Below are positions 52,413-61,613 of a stretch of DNA of 64,000 nucleotides, piece by piece; position 1 is the first letter of the stretch; every line of letters starts with the position of its first letter. The DNA is taken from NCBI RefSeq assembly GCF_016595415.1, contig NZ_JAENIO010000023.1:1-64000 (forward strand), written 5' to 3'. The DNA comes from Roseibacillus ishigakijimensis. GTDB lineage: Bacteria > Verrucomicrobiota > Verrucomicrobiia > Verrucomicrobiales > Akkermansiaceae. The position numbers were made by a program, and so were the translations under genes. The notes beneath the pieces are model-generated. The model searched no databases, was not told the origin of the DNA, and was given only the letters and a program-made list of their open reading frames with translations.

Positions 52413-55013
52413 ATGAAACCGATTTTCTTTTTGCTCACTATCCTTGGCGGAATGGGAGTGGCTCACGGCGAGCCGCTCTTCGAATCCCGCCCCGTCCACC
52501 CCCTCGCCATCAATGCGGAAGGAACGCGACTCTATGCGGTCAATCCGGCGGAAGGCCGTCTCTCCATTTTCGCCCTGGGCGGAGAGGAGCATCCTGCCCC
52601 CAGCCTCTTTGCCGAAGTGCCGGTGGGGCTCCTGCCGGTGACCGTGCGCCTGCGCAATGAGGAAGAAGCCTGGATCGTCAATGAGCTCTCGGACAGCATC
52701 ACCATTCTCTCCCTTCCGGATCACCGCACGCTGGCGACCATCGCGACCGGGGATGAGCCCGCCGATGTCGTCTTCGCCGACGGAAAGGCCTTCGTCACCT
52801 GCTCGCGGGACCATTCCGTGCGGGTCTATGATGCCGACTCGCGGGAGGAACTCGCTATTCTGCGCTTGGAAGGCTTGCTGCCCCGCGCCTTGGCGGTGAG
52901 CCACGGGGGGGACAAGGTCCACGTCGCCTTTCTCCACACCAGCAATGGCACCACCATCCTCCCCCGCACGGAGGCTCCCGCCCAAGAGCCGCCCGCCTAC
53001 ACCGACCCCACCCTCCCCGAGCCTCCACAGGTGGCCCAGATTGTCAGCACCGAGCACCCCGATATCGACTACGAGGTTCTCGACCACGACATCGCCACCA
53101 TCGATAGCGACAATTTGTCGATTTCTTACACGGGAGGAATCGGCACCAATATCCTCGCCCTAGCGACTACGGAAGACAACACCCTGCTGGCGGCCAACTC
53201 CGAGGCCCGCAATCTCATCCCGTTCGAGAGCGAACTGCGCGGACGATTTGCGATCAGTCGCTTGGGAATTCTCCGCGCGGACGGCTTCGGCGACATCACC
53301 CTCAACCCCGACCCCGACGGCATTTTTCCCAACATCGATACCACTGCTGCCGACACCGCCCTGGCACAACCCATGGCCGTTCTACCGGTCACCAACGAGA
53401 AAGCCTATCTCGCCGCCTACGGCTCAGACCGTATCGCCCTCATCGACCTGCCTACCGGCACCCTTGATTGGCGGGTCGACCTCCGCATGAACGACGACCC
53501 CGAGGCTCCGCGCGGGCCCCTCACCGTGCGCGGTCCACGCGGCCTGGCCGTCCATCCCAGCCAACCGCGCCTCTATGTTTTCAACAAGCTTTCCCACACC
53601 CTATCCACGATTGACACCGTAGCAAAAGAAGTGATCGCGGAAGTCGGTCTCGCGACCTTCCCCGACCTCGCCAGCGACCTCAAGATTGGCCGTGCCCTGC
53701 TCCAGGACGCCCGTCTCTCGGGCAATGGTTCGGTCTCCTGCGCCAGTTGCCACATCGATCTCGAGCGCGATGGCATTGCCTGGAACTTGGGCGACCCCTT
53801 CGGCGAAATGCAGACCATCCCCGGAGCCCTGCGCTCGCTGCATGAGAACGACACCTATGTCAACCGCACCTTGCACCCCTTGAAAGGGCCCATGATCACG
53901 CAAACCCTCATCGGCCTCAGCGACCAAAGCAAGCTGCACTGGCGGGGGGATCGGGCCCGCATCCAGGACTTCAACCCCACCTTCGACAAGCTGATGGGGG
54001 GGAGTGAAATTCCCGCAGCGGAGATGGACAAAATCGCCGACTATCTCCTCGCCCTCCGTCATCACCCCAATCCCCGGCTCAATCCCGACCGAAGCTTTCC
54101 CGCTGAAATCGAAGGGGGCGATCCCCTGGCGGGTCTGCTCGTTTTTACCAAATTCGAGAACCATTGCGCGGCCTGCCACAGCCTGCCCTCGGGCACTTCC
54201 AACAATCTCGACATTCCCTCCACCTTCGGTTCCTTTCAGCCCCTCAAGGATGCCCCCTTGCTCACCCTTGAGCATCGTCGCCACTTCGACAATCGTCCGG
54301 GCGCCCGCAACGTCACCGGCTTTGGGCTTCTCTCCGACGGCACCGGAGCCGGACATGAGTTCCCCATCGTGCACCCCTATTCCCTGCATGAACTGGACGA
54401 TGTCGACCGCCCGGCCTCCGTGCGAGCCAAGGAAAAGCGCGACCTCACCGCCTTTCTCCTCGCCTTTGACAACGGCACGGCCCCGGCGGTGGGGCAGAGC
54501 GCAACCTTCACCCCCGGGGAAGGGGCCGATCCCAGCAAGCAAGCGCGCGTGGAGCTCCTGCAGACCCTGGCCGGAAATGAGATGACTTCCACCGGGCTCA
54601 TCGCGCGGGGCCACTGGCAGGGAGAGCGGGCGACCTTTTTTTACCAGCCCGAGAGCGGAGGCTATCAAGCTCCCGACCAAGAGGGAGAGTTCACTCTCGC
54701 CGATCTCTTGAGCGGACTCACCCCCGGAGATAGCCTGACCTTCCTCGGGGTGCCGGTAGACTCTGCCCGACGACTCTCCATCGATCGCGATGGCAATGGT
54801 CTCCCCGACCGCGGGGACGCCCCCGCGCTCATTCTAAACAACCAGCTCCTGCGCTGGCCAACCACCCGACCGGGCTGGACTCTGCATCACTCCCGCGATC
54901 TGAGGGACTGGCAGCCCTTTACCGCTCCGGTCCACTCAGACAGCGAGCACTATCTGGCCCCTGCCGACACGCCGGATGACCGCCAATTTTTCCTCCTCCA
55001 GCGCCGCTGGTAA
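52413..55013 (+). CDS. Exported beta-propeller fused to di-haem cytochrome c peroxidase-like domain
   Basis: This 866-residue periplasmic protein has a signal peptide ending VAHGEP. Residues about 25-420 form YVTN-type propeller blades (HPLAINAEGTRLYAVNPAEG, later RGLAVHPSQPRLYVFNKLS). The second part resembles MauG/cytochrome c peroxidase-type di-haem proteins, with haem sites CASCH at about 449 and CAACH at about 588, and GPMITQTLIGL and FGLLSDGTG between and after. The last 60 residues form a beta module ending DDRQFFLLQRRW. MauG-like proteins oxidise partner proteins or peroxides. Neighbours are a Cys-motif protein, a PEP-CTERM protein and a His-rich barrel; a metal-handling role as in MbnH/MbnP pairs is speculation. 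ATG at 52413 begins the signal peptide. Confidence 0.85.
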   Translation: MKPIFFLLTILGGMGVAHGEPLFESRPVHPLAINAEGTRLYAVNPAEGRLSIFALGGEEHPAPSLFAEVPVGLLPVTVRLRNEEEAWIVNELSDSITILSLPDHRTLATIATGDEPADVVFADGKAFVTCSRDHSVRVYDADSREELAILRLEGLLPRALAVSHGGDKVHVAFLHTSNGTTILPRTEAPAQEPPAYTDPTLPEPPQVAQIVSTEHPDIDYEVLDHDIATIDSDNLSISYTGGIGTNILALATTEDNTLLAANSEARNLIPFESELRGRFAISRLGILRADGFGDITLNPDPDGIFPNIDTTAADTALAQPMAVLPVTNEKAYLAAYGSDRIALIDLPTGTLDWRVDLRMNDDPEAPRGPLTVRGPRGLAVHPSQPRLYVFNKLSHTLSTIDTVAKEVIAEVGLATFPDLASDLKIGRALLQDARLSGNGSVSCASCHIDLERDGIAWNLGDPFGEMQTIPGALRSLHENDTYVNRTLHPLKGPMITQTLIGLSDQSKLHWRGDRARIQDFNPTFDKLMGGSEIPAAEMDKIADYLLALRHHPNPRLNPDRSFPAEIEGGDPLAGLLVFTKFENHCAACHSLPSGTSNNLDIPSTFGSFQPLKDAPLLTLEHRRHFDNRPGARNVTGFGLLSDGTGAGHEFPIVHPYSLHELDDVDRPASVRAKEKRDLTAFLLAFDNGTAPAVGQSATFTPGEGADPSKQARVELLQTLAGNEMTSTGLIARGHWQGERATFFYQPESGGYQAPDQEGEFTLADLLSGLTPGDSLTFLGVPVDSARRLSIDRDGNGLPDRGDAPALILNNQLLRWPTTRPGWTLHHSRDLRDWQPFTAPVHSDSEHYLAPADTPDDRQFFLLQRRW

Positions 55014-55054
55014 AGGGAGCAAAAAAACCAAACACAATCGAACAACCAACAACT

Positions 55055-55702
55055 ATGAAAAAACTGATCCTGACCGCCGCTCTCCTCTCGGGCATTCCGG
55101 CGGCCTCCGCCAATGCCGCCGTCGTCACCGCCCAGAGTGGCAATCCCACCGGAGGAGCCGGCTACAACTTCAACGTCGTGCTCGGAGGCGGCGACCAGAC
55201 CTCCTTCCAGGGCACGGTGGGCAGCTGGTCTTGGAATGACAGCACCATCGCGGAAGGCGAAGGCTGGCGCCACCAAGCCGATTGGATCGCCTTCACCCTC
55301 ACCGAGCCCTCCTACCTTCATCTCGAAATCAGCCGGGTCGATGAAACCGCGGATGCCAAGCTCTTCCCCTCCTACACGCTGCTGCGCTTCTTCAACGACA
55401 CCACCGACGGGCCCCATTTCTTTGATAACGACGCCAACATCCAGTGGACTGCGGGTTCGGTGGAAATGGAATATCTCGCCCATCTGGACAACAGCACCTC
55501 AGGGTCGGTGCATGAACACTACCATCTCCCGGCCGGCGACTACACCCTCGCCATCGGGGGCAATGCCCAATCGGAAGCTGTGGCCGAGAATGTCAACTAC
55601 ACCGCCTTCCTGGCTGCCGATGCCATCACCGTTCCCGAGCCCTCGGCGGCTCTCTTGGCCTTAATCGGAGCTGGCAGCTTGCTCCTCCGCCGTCGCCACT
55701 GA
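55055..55702 (+). CDS. PEP-CTERM sorted exported protein
   Basis: This 215-residue protein has a signal peptide (MKKLILTAALLSGIPAASA) and a classic PEP-CTERM tail: VPEPSAALLALIGAG, a hydrophobic helix and LLRRRH. Such proteins are recognised by exosortase and attached to the envelope or an exopolysaccharide matrix. The body is a beta-sandwich rich in Trp and His (WSWNDSTIAEGEGWRHQADW, VHEHYHLPAGDYTLAIGGN), similar to pre-peptidase C-terminal-type modules. It begins 41 bp after the di-haem cytochrome stop, so they are likely co-transcribed, and it could be that enzyme's protein substrate (inference). Confidence 0.85.
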   Translation: MKKLILTAALLSGIPAASANAAVVTAQSGNPTGGAGYNFNVVLGGGDQTSFQGTVGSWSWNDSTIAEGEGWRHQADWIAFTLTEPSYLHLEISRVDETADAKLFPSYTLLRFFNDTTDGPHFFDNDANIQWTAGSVEMEYLAHLDNSTSGSVHEHYHLPAGDYTLAIGGNAQSEAVAENVNYTAFLAADAITVPEPSAALLALIGAGSLLLRRRH

Positions 55703-55721
55703 TTTTCCCAACAAAAACACC

Positions 55722-55763
55722 GGGAGCCTCCTCAGTCTTCCCCCTCGGGAGGCTCCCTCTTTT
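55722..55763 (+). terminator. Rho-independent terminator after PEP-CTERM gene
   Basis: GGGAGCCTCC pairs with GGAGGCTCCC over a 16-nt loop, followed by TCTTTT. It ends just before the barrel gene at 55767, so that gene may be expressed by read-through or from a promoter inside the preceding gene. Confidence 0.8.
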
Positions 55764-55766
55764 CCC

Positions 55767-56621
55767 ATGCGCTCCACTTCTACACTGCTTCTCTGGCCGC
55801 TGCCCCTCGCCGCCCATCACGGGCAAGATTTTCTCGTGACCCTCGATACCGGCACTCCGGAGCCCTGGCACTGGACCACCACGACGGGCTTCGAGTTCAC
55901 GGCCCAATCCGATGGCGATGAAGTCTCCGCCCTGCAGGGAATCGCCCTCGGCTTGCCGGGGGGCTTCAACTTTTCCACCGCGCTTCGCTTTGCCGATGAG
56001 GGCTCCGGAGCCTGGGACGCCCTCGCGCTATCCCCCGCCCTGCAATGGAACACGCCCACCTTCGACCTGCCCAATAATAGCACCGTCACCTTCGGAATGG
56101 CCTTTGGCTGGGAATTCCCATTGGAAAAAGCCGACCACGACCATGGCAGCCACGGCCACCCGCAGTTGGAAGACTGCTCCCAATATCTCGGCAACCCCTT
56201 TGCCTACGCAGTCTGTCAATTGACCAATCAAAACAGCCTCAATCACAGCCACGATGAAGGCACCGGACACAGTCATGGCGGGATTCACCGCCACGGGGAG
56301 AGCCATGGCTTCCTGCGGCTCATCGCCGAACTGCGCCTCGGAGAGAGCGATCGCCTCGCCGCCAATCTGGTTGCCGTTTTTCCCGAAGACGGCGACGTCG
56401 CTATGGGTTACGCCCTCGCCTACCGCCATAGCTTCACCCACCACTTCGCCATGGGGCTGGAAGCGACGGGAGACTTCGACCTCAACAAAGAGCACCTCCT
56501 CTACCTCACCGCCACCAACTACCTCACCCATGATTTCTCAGTGACTTTTGGCGGCGCGGCCGGTCTCACCGCCGACTCGCCCTCCTATTCCCTGCAAGCG
56601 CTGGCCACTTGGAGATTTTGA
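55767..56621 (+). CDS. Outer-membrane beta-barrel protein with His-rich loops
   Basis: This 284-residue protein has an N-terminal signal-like segment (STSTLLLWPLPLAAHHG), alternating amphipathic strands and a C-terminal aromatic (ATWRF) as in outer-membrane barrels. Two external segments are very His-rich: DHDHGSHGHPQ near residue 123 and a longer stretch near 157-178 (NHSHDEGTGHSHGG), with a Cys pair between (LEDCSQYLGNPFAYAVCQL). His-rich loops of this kind bind zinc, copper or nickel, so metal uptake or sensing is likely. Its place after a di-haem cytochrome and PEP-CTERM protein suggests a joint role. The transport function is inferred. Confidence 0.7.
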   Translation: MRSTSTLLLWPLPLAAHHGQDFLVTLDTGTPEPWHWTTTTGFEFTAQSDGDEVSALQGIALGLPGGFNFSTALRFADEGSGAWDALALSPALQWNTPTFDLPNNSTVTFGMAFGWEFPLEKADHDHGSHGHPQLEDCSQYLGNPFAYAVCQLTNQNSLNHSHDEGTGHSHGGIHRHGESHGFLRLIAELRLGESDRLAANLVAVFPEDGDVAMGYALAYRHSFTHHFAMGLEATGDFDLNKEHLLYLTATNYLTHDFSVTFGGAAGLTADSPSYSLQALATWRF

Positions 56622-56812
56622 GCAAGAATCACTTCAGGCAAAAAAGCTTGCACCCAGGGCCCGAAGAAACGATCCTCGGCACGCGGTCAGTCCGCCCCTG
56701 CCTCATGACACAACCGGAAGCCGAAAAGGAAAAGGCGATTGCGTGGGTCCGCCCCCTTGCAGTCGCAAGCCGCACTGGCCTCTTATTTCACTAATCTTTA
56801 CCAATTCGTCTT

Positions 56813-57670
56813 GTGAGAGACAACGCCACCACCCTGCCCTATCTGCTGCGACTGCTGGACGACGAGCAGCCCGATGTGCGGCGCGAAGTATCGGCCCAGT
56901 TGGCCAACTTCGGTGGTGACCTGAGCGATCAAATCGCCGGCCTGGGAGTCGACCTTTCCAGAGAAGATCGCGAGATTCTATCCACGCTCCTTCTCCCTGC
57001 CCGCCGCGCGGCCCTCCGCGAAGCCTGGTTCACGCCCTCGCGGGCCTTGCTGCAACCCGACGGTGACTGGGAGCTTTTCGAAGCCTTCCTGCGCATGATC
57101 TCCGATTATCTCCACGATGGCGTCTCCCTCCGCCCTTCCCTCTCCGATATGCTGGATGAGCTTGCCGAGGAATCCACCGATCTGGAGCTCAACGATCCCA
57201 TCCCGCTCGCCAGCTGGCTCTTTGAAAGCGGCAAGCTGAAGCCCAACAAGGAGGATTACTACAACCCGCGCAACTCCGACCTCGCTGCCGTGCTGGAAAA
57301 TGGCGCCGGAAATCCCCTTTCCCTCTCCCTCATCCTCACCCTCGTGGCCCAGCGGCGCAAGATTCCCATCTACGGCTGCAACTACCCCGGCCACTTCCTT
57401 TGCTGGACCGACACCTCTTCCGGCCCTCTGGTCATCGACCCTTACAACAAGGCCCGCACCCTGGCCGTGAAGCAGATCATCGCCAACAATCCCGGCATCT
57501 CGGCCACCAGTCGCGAGGCCCTCGCCACCCCCGCCCGGCAGGTTGACATGCTGCGCCGCGTCCTCTCCAATCTCGCCCACGCCTTCACCAAAAACGGCTC
57601 CGAAGAAGACCTCGCCCTCGTTACCGAGCTGACCGATAGTCTAGATGAACTCGATATCTCGCTCGTCTGA
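56813..57670 (+). CDS. SirB1-family transglutaminase-like protein
   Basis: This 285-residue cytoplasmic protein begins with a HEAT-like stretch (LPYLLRLLDDEQPDVRREVS), then a SirB1/Transglut_core2 domain (WLFESGKLKPNKEDYYNPRN, AGNPLSLSLILTLVAQRRKI, YGCNYPGHFLCW). The usual catalytic Cys position reads Ser in GNPLSLSLI, as in many SirB1 proteins, so it may be a binding fold without protease activity. GTG at 56813 is the only sensible start. The next gene overlaps its end by 26 bp, so they are coupled. Confidence 0.85.
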   Translation: MRDNATTLPYLLRLLDDEQPDVRREVSAQLANFGGDLSDQIAGLGVDLSREDREILSTLLLPARRAALREAWFTPSRALLQPDGDWELFEAFLRMISDYLHDGVSLRPSLSDMLDELAEESTDLELNDPIPLASWLFESGKLKPNKEDYYNPRNSDLAAVLENGAGNPLSLSLILTLVAQRRKIPIYGCNYPGHFLCWTDTSSGPLVIDPYNKARTLAVKQIIANNPGISATSREALATPARQVDMLRRVLSNLAHAFTKNGSEEDLALVTELTDSLDELDISLV

Positions 57671-58505
57671 AGAACGCGTCATTGCCGGCGAGACCCTGAC
57701 TTGGCACCGCTGGCAACCTCCCGCCGACCAGCTGCGCGGCGCCCTCTTTTTCCTCCATGGGCAAGGTGACTACGGCGAACGTTACGAGGAGATCGCCAAC
57801 CACTTCGGCGCGCGCGGCCTCGCCTTTGCCACCTGCGATCTCCCCGGCCATGGCCTCTCCCCCGGTCGCCGCGGCCACGTGCCATCGCTCGAAATCGTGC
57901 GCACGGTAGCCCGCCTGGGTATGACGGAAGCCCGCGAACTGGCGGGAGAAAATCCCGTGGGCTTTGGCGGGCATTCCGTCGGAGGTCTGCTGGCCCTCGC
58001 GCTTTTACCAGAGCTGGAGGAAGCCCCGACCTTCAGCTGGATCAGCTCGCCCCTCCTCGACGCCAAGGCTGGTCAGCCTCCCTGGAAGCCCGCTTTGCTG
58101 CGCCCACTCTCGCGTCTGCTGCCCACCTTGACCGTTTCCACCGGAGTGCGCGCCGAGATGTGCCGCCAATACCTCCCCGGAGAATCCGCCACCGAGCCCC
58201 TGCAGTTCCACAATCGCATCTCCCTCTCCTGGGGAAATGCCCTCATCGCCCTCAGCGATCAAGTTCGCCAACACCCCGGGCGATTGCCCTCCGACACGGC
58301 CCTGCTGCTCACCCAGGGAGGCCGCGATCGCATCTGCCCCCCCGACATTTGCCAAGCCTACGCTGCCCGCCTCAAGCGCGACAACTTCCGCTTCCACTTC
58401 TATCCCGAAGCCCGCCACGAACCCTTTGCCGATGAACAGCGGGCCGAGGTCTTCGCCGACCTCGGCCACTGGCTCGACGAGGTGCTCGCCACCCCCGGGG
58501 ACTAG
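57645..58505 (+). CDS. Alpha/beta hydrolase, lysophospholipase/monoacylglycerol lipase-like
   Basis: This 286-residue serine hydrolase has the oxyanion motif FFLHGQGDYGERYEEIA, CDLPGHGLSPGRRGHV, nucleophile GGHSVGG (about residues 107-113), an acid in LTQGGRDRICPP and the catalytic His in ARHEPF. This pattern is typical of YtpA/PldB-type lysophospholipases, which cleave glycerolipids. It overlaps the end of the SirB1-family gene and meets the convergent pta gene tail-to-tail with a 4-bp overlap (58502-58505). Confidence 0.9.
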   Translation: MNSISRSSEERVIAGETLTWHRWQPPADQLRGALFFLHGQGDYGERYEEIANHFGARGLAFATCDLPGHGLSPGRRGHVPSLEIVRTVARLGMTEARELAGENPVGFGGHSVGGLLALALLPELEEAPTFSWISSPLLDAKAGQPPWKPALLRPLSRLLPTLTVSTGVRAEMCRQYLPGESATEPLQFHNRISLSWGNALIALSDQVRQHPGRLPSDTALLLTQGGRDRICPPDICQAYAARLKRDNFRFHFYPEARHEPFADEQRAEVFADLGHWLDEVLATPGD

Positions 58506-59569
58506 CCCTCGGGGAAAATCTCGTGATACTTGATCGCTTCCGCTCCCACCGCCGCCACGGTACCCAAAAGACCACGCTCGGTGACCGTGCGGGGAACCTG
58601 GGCCGCTGGACGAGTGAGCCCGAGCACGAGCTGACCGTATTTCGTCGCTCCCCCCACGTGCCGCAACAGCTTCATGGCAATGTGCGCCGCATCCAGATTG
58701 GGAAAGACCAACACATCCGCCCGCGGACGCCCTTCCATTTGAGGAAGCTTACACTCCGCCGCTTCAGGATCGAGCGCCACATCCGCCTGCAGCTCGCCAT
58801 CGACTTCAATATCATAGCGATTCTGCTGCACCACCGCGCGTGCCGCCTCCGTAGCCGCCCGCACCCGCGCTGCGGAGTCATTTGCCGCCGAATTCATCGT
58901 CGAGTGGCTCAACATCGCCACCCGCACCCGACGGCCCACGTAGTGATGAGCCAAGCGGCCGGTCTCCACCGCAATATTGGTGAGCTCGGTCACGTTGGGG
59001 CAATCCGAGATTCCACAATCCGCCAGATAAAGAACCCCATCCGGTCCAAAGTGCTCCAATTTCTCCGAAACCATAATGGCACAAGTGAAGGGATGCCCCA
59101 CCCCCGGCATGGGTTTGACCAACTGCACCAGCGCCCGGTGAATCGTGGCGGGAAGGAGCTCGTTCCCCCCAATCATGGCATCAGCCTGGCCATATTGAAT
59201 CATCATCGCGGCAAAGAAATGCCCCCGGCTCACCGTCTCGCGAGGATTTGCCAGCTTGATTCCCTTCAGGCGTTCAATGCGCACCAGCCGTTCCGTGAAT
59301 AATTCCAAGTCGTCTGCCTGTGTCGGATCGATCACGTTGATGAAATCCATCTTCACTCCCAGCTCTTCCGCCAGGGCCCGCACCTTTTGCCGATTACCCA
59401 AAAGAATGGGCACCCCGATACCGAGCTTCACCATCTCGCCTGCCACTCGCACCACCCGACGATCCTCCCCTTCGGAGAAAACAATCCGCTTGGGATGCCG
59501 CTTCAAAGTCTCGAACAAGGGTCCAGTAAAAACGTCCGGCTCTGCCCACCCACTTCCGATTTCATTCAT
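58502..59569 (-). CDS. pta: Phosphate acetyltransferase
   Basis: This 355-residue short-form enzyme interconverts acetyl-CoA and acetyl phosphate. PTA_PTB family motifs are present: RIVFSEGEDRRVVRVA near residue 30, MIGGNELLPATIHRAL, and VLVFPNLDAAHIAMKLLRHV followed by PAAQVPRTVTERG at the C-terminus. It lacks the regulatory N-terminal DRTGG domain of the long E. coli form. ATG at 59569 is a natural start. ackA is not in the window. It converges on the hydrolase gene with overlapping stops. Confidence 0.9.
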   Translation of the reverse strand: MNEIGSGWAEPDVFTGPLFETLKRHPKRIVFSEGEDRRVVRVAGEMVKLGIGVPILLGNRQKVRALAEELGVKMDFINVIDPTQADDLELFTERLVRIERLKGIKLANPRETVSRGHFFAAMMIQYGQADAMIGGNELLPATIHRALVQLVKPMPGVGHPFTCAIMVSEKLEHFGPDGVLYLADCGISDCPNVTELTNIAVETGRLAHHYVGRRVRVAMLSHSTMNSAANDSAARVRAATEAARAVVQQNRYDIEVDGELQADVALDPEAAECKLPQMEGRPRADVLVFPNLDAAHIAMKLLRHVGGATKYGQLVLGLTRPAAQVPRTVTERGLLGTVAAVGAEAIKYHEIFPEG

Positions 59570-59708
59570 AGTCAGCCAATTTCCCGAGGATTCCGTTCGG
59601 GCTTTCCAAAGACTCTAGACAGGACTGCAGTTCACCTCAATGGCAAAGCGCCGTTTTCTATCACCGCCAGCGGAAGCCTCCCAACTCTCGCCCCCTCTTC
59701 CCCCCTAC

Positions 59709-59739
59709 AAAAAAACAGTCACCCCCGAAGGGATGACTG
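59709..59739 (-). terminator. Terminator of PEP-CTERM gene
   Basis: On the minus strand CAGTCATCCC pairs with GGGGGTGACTG (one mismatch) around TTCG, followed by T7. It lies 24 bp beyond the stop of the PEP-CTERM gene. Confidence 0.88.
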
Positions 59740-59762
59740 ACCAGAGAATCCGGGCGGCTCCT

Positions 59763-60539
59763 TCAAGAGCGGCGCCGATGACCAAGAAGCATGGCCAATC
59801 CCAAAAGCGAGAGCCCCACTGAAGAGGGCTCCGGGACCGTGGTGATGGTGAGCCTGTCCAGATTCAAGGTGCCCCCTTGGGTGGAAACATTCGGAGTAAC
59901 CAGACCGGCCAAGTTCGCGTAATTTGTGCCAGCCACGGTATTGAAGTTGAGGTCAGTGGCCAACCCCTCGGACGTGATGGTGAGGTCTGTATTCCCGGTG
60001 GCCGTGTCCTCGGCAAAACGAATGGAAATGGTGTACCCATCCACCGCATCATCGCTGAAGTCACCAATCGCGCTGTAAGTGGATGACAAATACCACTCCG
60101 TATTGGCCGCCGTTCCCCGACCCGAACCGACCTGGAGACCAAGACTGGATCCGGTATTGTTGTAGAGAGCCGTTCCGTTGACCGGATTGGAGTCGGGTGA
60201 AGGGTCGTTGAAGGAAAGACCAAAAAAGGTCCCGTTCAAACCCGAACCAGAAATGGCGCTGAAATTATTCTCAACCACAAAGGAGATCGTGAATTCGGGA
60301 TAAGAACTCAGGTCCAGAGTCGTGACGGTATTGAAGCCGACCGCACCACTGCCATTGCCCTGCAAGGAGCCATCCGCAATCGAGTCGGAGTGACTGTTCC
60401 CATTGTCGAAGACCTGCAACGCGGGGGTGGAATCGTTGGCCGTATCATCGAAGGTGTGGCTGTAAAGAACGACGGAGGCATGGGTGCTCATGGCAGCCCC
60501 AGTCATCACTGAGGCTAAGGTAATGGAGAGTTTTTTCAT
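59763..60539 (-). CDS. PEP-CTERM sorted exported protein (second)
   Basis: This 258-residue protein has a signal peptide (MKKLSITLASVMTGAAMSTHA), a Ser/Asn/Thr-rich concanavalin-like beta-sandwich (VLYSHTFDDTANDSTPALQ, later LNLDRLTITT) and the tail VPEPSSVGLSLLGLAMLLGH-RRRS typical of PEP-CTERM. ATG at 60539 is preferred to an upstream frame at 60608 that would precede the signal peptide. It is monocistronic with a good terminator. The 220-bp upstream gap (60540-60759) presumably holds its promoter; no strong match was found there. Confidence 0.88.
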   Translation of the reverse strand: MKKLSITLASVMTGAAMSTHASVVLYSHTFDDTANDSTPALQVFDNGNSHSDSIADGSLQGNGSGAVGFNTVTTLDLSSYPEFTISFVVENNFSAISGSGLNGTFFGLSFNDPSPDSNPVNGTALYNNTGSSLGLQVGSGRGTAANTEWYLSSTYSAIGDFSDDAVDGYTISIRFAEDTATGNTDLTITSEGLATDLNFNTVAGTNYANLAGLVTPNVSTQGGTLNLDRLTITTVPEPSSVGLSLLGLAMLLGHRRRS

Positions 60540-60759
60540 TCGTTTTGAGTTTGATTCAGTCGGGCTAATCAGCCGCTGGTTTCCCTTTCCTGAGATCGCA
60601 GCAACCAATTATCCTTCCCTTTCCTATTCTCCGCCCGAAACCCTGTTGGGACAGGATCCCTCTTTTTTTACACCCTTTTAGTCAGAAGAAGCCCTTTCGC
60701 GGCATTTCCCACGTTCCCGGTCTTGGCCTGCGCTTGCAAAGCCCCTAGCGTGCCCCCCT

Positions 60760-61548
60760 GTGATCAGCGACCACCACACGCACACCCCCCTCTGCCACCA
60801 CGCCGAGGGCACGCCCGCCCAATACATCGATGCCGCCCTCGCCGCCGGACTCCTGGAATACGGCATCTCCGACCACGCCCCCCATGTGCCCGAGCCCTTT
60901 GACGATTGGCGCATGGCCACGGCCGACCTGCCCGCCTACCTCGACTGGGTGGCCGCCGCCCGCCACCACGCCGGTGACCGCCTCACCGTTAAAGTTGGCC
61001 TCGAATGCGATTGGCTGCCCGGCTGCGAAGACCACCTCGAAACCCTGCGCAACTACCACGACTGGGACTACCTCATCGGCTCCGTCCACTACCTCCCCGG
61101 CCCCGGTGGCCGCAAGTGGGACTTCGACAATCCCGCCCACCTTTCCCACTGGAAAAACCTCACCGCGACCGAGCTGGAGGACCTCTGGGAGCACTACTGG
61201 ACCACCTACACCGCCATGGTGCGCGCTGATTTTTTCGACCTTTGCGGCCACCCCGACCTCATCAAGAAGTTCGCCTTCACTCCTCCCGGCGACCTGCGCC
61301 GCTACTACGAACCCACCATCACCGCCCTCGCCGAAACCGGCAAAATCTTCGAAATCAACACCGCTGGCTGGCACAAGCCCTGTGCCGAGCAATACCCCGC
61401 CCGCGACTTCCTCGCCCTCGCCGCCGAAGCCGGCATCCCCGTCACCATCAACTCCGACGCCCATTCCCCCGCCGAGGTGGCCCGCGACTTCGCCCAAGCC
61501 CACGCCCTCGCCCAAGAAGTGGGCCTGCAAGTGCGGGAGAGCTTGTGA
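60760..61548 (+). CDS. PHP-family histidinol-phosphatase (HisJ type)
   Basis: This 262-residue metal-dependent phosphatase probably converts histidinol phosphate to histidinol. The PHP signature DHHTHTPLCHHAEGTPAQYI is at residues 4-23, with further metal ligands in YGISDHAPH, GLECDWLPG, IGSVHYL, LCGHPDL and NSDAHSP. GTG at 60760 is the only start that keeps the first metal motif. Length matches Bacillus HisJ (about 268). No other his gene is nearby, so histidine biosynthesis is scattered, or another phosphoester is used. Confidence 0.88.
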   Translation: MISDHHTHTPLCHHAEGTPAQYIDAALAAGLLEYGISDHAPHVPEPFDDWRMATADLPAYLDWVAAARHHAGDRLTVKVGLECDWLPGCEDHLETLRNYHDWDYLIGSVHYLPGPGGRKWDFDNPAHLSHWKNLTATELEDLWEHYWTTYTAMVRADFFDLCGHPDLIKKFAFTPPGDLRRYYEPTITALAETGKIFEINTAGWHKPCAEQYPARDFLALAAEAGIPVTINSDAHSPAEVARDFAQAHALAQEVGLQVRESL

Positions 61549-61613
61549 CCCGATGAGCGAAGACGAAAATCGCCCCTTGCACCGCTCACGATACCGGATA
61601 CGGTTCAGAACGG

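Noticed and set aside
60601-60614. Possible sigma-54 promoter upstream of the second PEP-CTERM gene (minus strand)
   Set aside because: GG and GC have the right spacing and TTGC is present, but the -24 element is AGGATA instead of TGGCAC, too weak to claim.
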